Assembly (NCBI GenBank): GCA_946902875.1
Contig: OX336348.1
Span: forward strand, 11,123,741-11,187,740
Source: Nematopogon swammerdamellus
Lineage: Eukaryota; Arthropoda; Insecta; Lepidoptera; Adelidae
DNA length: 64,000 bases
Direction: 5' to 3'
The notes under the pieces are model-generated. The model did no database searches and had not been told where the DNA came from. It worked only from the letters and a program-made list of their open reading frames with translations. Each line of letters opens with the position of its first letter. Position 1 is the first letter of the stretch. This document shows, piece after piece, positions 61,701-64,000 of the stretch. The position numbers and the translations under genes were made by a program.

Positions 61701-62500
61701 TTACAAAAGTGCTAAATAGCCTTTTGTCAGGCGGCAATAAAATTCGTGCCTATAATGGTTGGGTCATGCCTGTGCTCGTCTATACCTTCGGTGTTCTCAA
61801 GTGGACTCAGACCGAACTGGACTCACTGGACAGAAAGGTCAGGACGCTGATGACGACGTCTCGGATGCATTATCCACGATCATCGGTCATGAGGTTGTAT
61901 ATCCCGCGGAAGTATGCGGGTCGAGGTATGTTAAATGCCAAGAACCTGCACAACCGCGAGGTACGCAATCTCCGTCAGTACTTTTTAGAAAAGACTGATG
62001 TTTGTGAGATGCACCGCGAAGTCGTCATCAGCGATAAAGGTCTTACCCCGCTGGGCATGGGAAAAGAGAACTGGCGGAAGTCGTTTGAACTGAGCACCGA
62101 GGACCGCATGGATGTATAGAAAGACAGCTGCACGGCAGGTACTTCCGCTCTCTCACGGGACTGGACCAGCTCGCTTCCGTGCACTGGCTACGCTTCGGGG
62201 ACCTCTTCGGGGAAACCGAGGGTTTTGTCTTTGCAATACAAGATGAGGTTGTCAAGACGAACAACTATAGGAAATAGATAATGAAGGACGGCATCATTGA
62301 CATCTGCCGCGCCTGCCACCAACCTGGCGAGTCCCTCAGACATGTGATTTCCGGTTGTTCGCAGCTTCTCAACACCGAGTATCTGCATAGACACAACCTA
62401 GTAGCCATGATTATCCACCAGCAACTTGCCTTAAAGTTCAACCTTGTGGATACTGAGGTGCCTTGCTATAAGTACACTCCACCGCCAGTTCTCGAGAACG
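58735..62500 (+). pseudogene. R4/Dong-like LINE, decayed
   Basis: The frame is broken at least six times. N-terminal region 59349-59651: AYRPRRLSEFQALESTISVS, RLSDQVRLILNHHFVDDA. RT: LNWKSPGLDGLQNFWLKWF, YRPITCLPTIYKLL, AVWINYRKAFDSVPHTWLL, IRRGIFQGDILSPLWFCLPL and HLFYMDDIKLFARSD (catalytic YMDD intact). C-terminal zinc knuckle: CRACHQPGESLRHVISGC with NTEYLHRHNLVAMIIHQQL. YMDD, RGIFQGDSLSP-type block and CCHC before a restriction-like endonuclease mark the R4/Dong/R2 side of LINEs. The endonuclease itself is lost at about 62500. G+C-rich 58735-59340 may be its N-terminal Pro/Ser/Arg-rich part. Interrupted by a family T tail at 59738-59905. Confidence 0.82.
59738..59905 (+). mobile_element. 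Family T retroelement tail, longest copy
   Basis: GTAAATAGTTTGTGTTTTCC, CCAGTTCAGTGTAGCCGAC, CGAAGGGAAGCACTGACGTGG, GGCTGACATCACGGATATTG, TTTCATAAAAAAAAAAAGG. Inserted between the N-terminal and RT parts of the R4-like LINE. Confidence 0.8.
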
Positions 62501-62503
62501 GTC

Positions 62504-63080
62504 ATGTCTCACCACGACGACACGAGAGCCTCCGTACACACGCAGGAAGGGTGAGCGGAGCGTCGAGGAACCCGGCGGTGCTGTGACGCGCACATGCCTC
62601 GGCGAGCTGGCGAACACATCATGGCGGCCAAGCCGCGCTCTGCCGCGCGCGAGGGGGACTCGTACCGTTCAGCGCGCGCGCAGGCGGCAAGCCTATTCTC
62701 CATGGTCCTTCGAGCCGGATACCGGTACCCAGGTTGCGCAGCGAAGCGAAGTCGGTCGCTCGCTCGCAGCGATATGCAGCCATGTTTTTCTTTTGTTTGT
62801 TCTCATAAAAAAATGAAGTAAGTGTTATTCAGTGAAGTGAGGTTCAAGTTTTTTGTTATGTTGTCATCACCGTGAGAATGTCAAAGTAATGTGAAATGTC
62901 ACATTCGTCGTAAATCTCAACGGAAACATGCAAGAAAGAAGTAAATTTACAAAAAACTTTAAGTGTGGGCAGGAAATAAATTCCTTATAACATTACAATG
63001 AAGCATTGAGTATTGCGTGGTGCGGTATTGTTGAGCAAGTGGTAATAAAGACAATTATCACTATGTGTTTTATTTCCTCA
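62504..63080 (+). repeat. Probable 5' LTR of a second BEL/Pao element
   Basis: Inferred from context: TGTCTCACCACGACG at the left, where R4 homology stops, AATAAAG at 63045, and a TTTATTTCCTCA end at 63080. A TGG-starting primer-site candidate (TGGCCTGAGGTCC) begins at 63090. The partner LTR is outside the window, so both ends are provisional. Confidence 0.45.
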
Positions 63081-63237
63081 TAGCTAGGTTGGCCTGAGGT
63101 CCGCTCGCACACTCCCGTCTGTGCTTCAATTTTGTAAGTATTTTGTGTTTGTTAGGTCCTTCGAGTGTTTGCTCTTTTAATCTGCGCTTGTACGTAGATA
63201 AGAACATTAGTGTAATCGGTCAGTTTCGCGTTAAAAA

Positions 63238-64000
63238 ATGGCCGAAGAAATTGTTAAAGGGCTTCCTAACAAGAGAAGCTACTTAAAAGGAAGAATAACA
63301 AGTTTTGAAAACTCCTTGGGGGAAATTGAAACTGAAAGAAGTGTAGGTATTTTGGAGTTGGGTGTTGAGCGTTTGTCCGATTTCTTTAGCAAGGTGGAGG
63401 AACTACAGCTCCGACTGGAAGAAACATGCGGAACCAAACACAGCGCCGAGGTTGCGAATATAGAAGCAAAATTCATGGAGCTGGACAGAAAGCTGAGATC
63501 ACGGCTAGTGGAGCTGAGGACCGAATTCGCCAACTCCTCCTTCTCGCCACCTAACAACGATGAGTGTCAACCCATGTTTTCACTACCAAAAATTCAAATT
63601 CCTACATTGTCCGGTACATTTTCAGAATGGTTAAATTACAAAGTTTTATTTTCAAGCATAATTCATAAAAATAAAGGCTTAACTGACATTCAGAAACTTT
63701 ACTACGTCAAGGAGTCGCTGCAGGGTGAGGCTGCAGCATTAAAAGCGAGCTTAGACTCCTGTAAAGGGAATTATGAAGTGGCGTGGGAAACAATCATACA
63801 AAGATATGACAATCGTGTACTACTGGCTAATCAGCATATCAGTGCGATCTTCGATCTCCCTTCGTCAAATTCAAAAAACCTACGACTATTAATGAGTTCA
63901 ATTCTCATCTCACCTCATTAAAATCGATTAAAATTCCTAATCTAGATAAAATGTTGTTGATATTCATCCTGTCAAAAAAGGTTGACTTCGAATCGCGGAA
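63238..64000 (+). CDS. BEL/Pao gag, 5' part with one frameshift (runs off window)
   Basis: ATG at 63238 in AAAAATGGCC. Residues 1-100 are coiled-coil-like (VERLSDFFSKVEELQLRLEE). Residues 115-220 are the DUF1759-type gag domain: LPKIQIPTLSGTFSEWLNYK, VLFSSIIHKNKGLTDIQKLY, YVKESLQGEAAALKA and WETIIQRYDNRVLLANQHIS. After SSNS the frame shifts at a run of six A (63873-63878). The next frame continues the domain to the window edge with PTTINEFNSHLTSLKS and LIFILSKKVDFES. Gag forms the particle in which the RNA is copied. Apart from that one-base change the segment is open, so the copy may be young or the shift a sequencing error. Confidence 0.8.

Overview
The window looks like insect DNA, most probably from a moth or butterfly. 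Almost everything recognisable is transposable-element (TE) sequence. The organism call rests on Helitron-like ends of the lepidopteran type (5' TC-TACTAATATTAT, 3' GCGAGCGAAGCCGCGGGCAAAAG-CTAG followed by T), MITEs carrying GTCY-type microsatellites, a MITE with GGCCCACTTGCACCA ends, BEL/Pao and R4/Dong-type retroelements, and a PHD-finger LINE. I recognise no host gene, rRNA or functional tRNA. The only weak host-gene candidate is a possible terminal exon at 328-631. Such dense nesting without genes suggests heterochromatin, for example W-linked or pericentromeric DNA, or a piRNA-cluster-like TE graveyard; this is inference.

Layout. 1-8.5 kb: a possible exon, fragments of a composite Helitron family, a short Helitron abutting a perfect 49-bp-arm hairpin, the tail of a Pif1/Helitron helicase pseudogene and a 130-bp minisatellite. 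8.5-12.0 kb: an LTR retrotransposon with long, apparently identical LTRs and a gutted interior. 12.0-15.3 kb: a YqaJ-nuclease pseudogene against one arm of a long-inverted-repeat element that encloses Gypsy and LINE debris. 15.7-18.9 kb: a tRNA-derived SINE, a foldback MITE and a Helitron 3' part. 18.9-23.5 kb: a deleted BEL/Pao element with near-identical LTRs and 5-bp target duplications. 23.9-29.2 kb: a mariner fragment, a 2.9-kb Helitron interrupted by a LINE, and MITEs. 29.4-36.0 kb: two complete 3,070-bp Helitrons joined head to tail plus a partial third. 36.0-51.6 kb: one CR1/Jockey-group LINE opened by at least five later insertions (a LINE tail, an R1-like LINE, an intact Tc1 transposon, a 6.3-kb Helitron, and a tRNA-SINE/inverted-repeat complex). 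52.7-58.7 kb: another composite Helitron split by a second, nearly full LINE. 58.7-62.5 kb: a decayed R4/Dong-like LINE. 62.5-64 kb: the LTR and gag start of a second BEL/Pao element running off the window.

The unifying component is a 68-bp minisatellite monomer carried inside the Helitrons. It contains GGCCGAAGGCC and GTAAGT, occurs in arrays of about 0.8 to 5.1 kb, often switches orientation within an array, and in the largest array is reorganised into higher-order blocks spaced by exact multiples of 68 bp. The elements that look most recent are the Tc1 transposon (intact transposase, matching terminal repeats), the two LTR elements at 8.5 and 18.9 kb, and the Helitron dimer.
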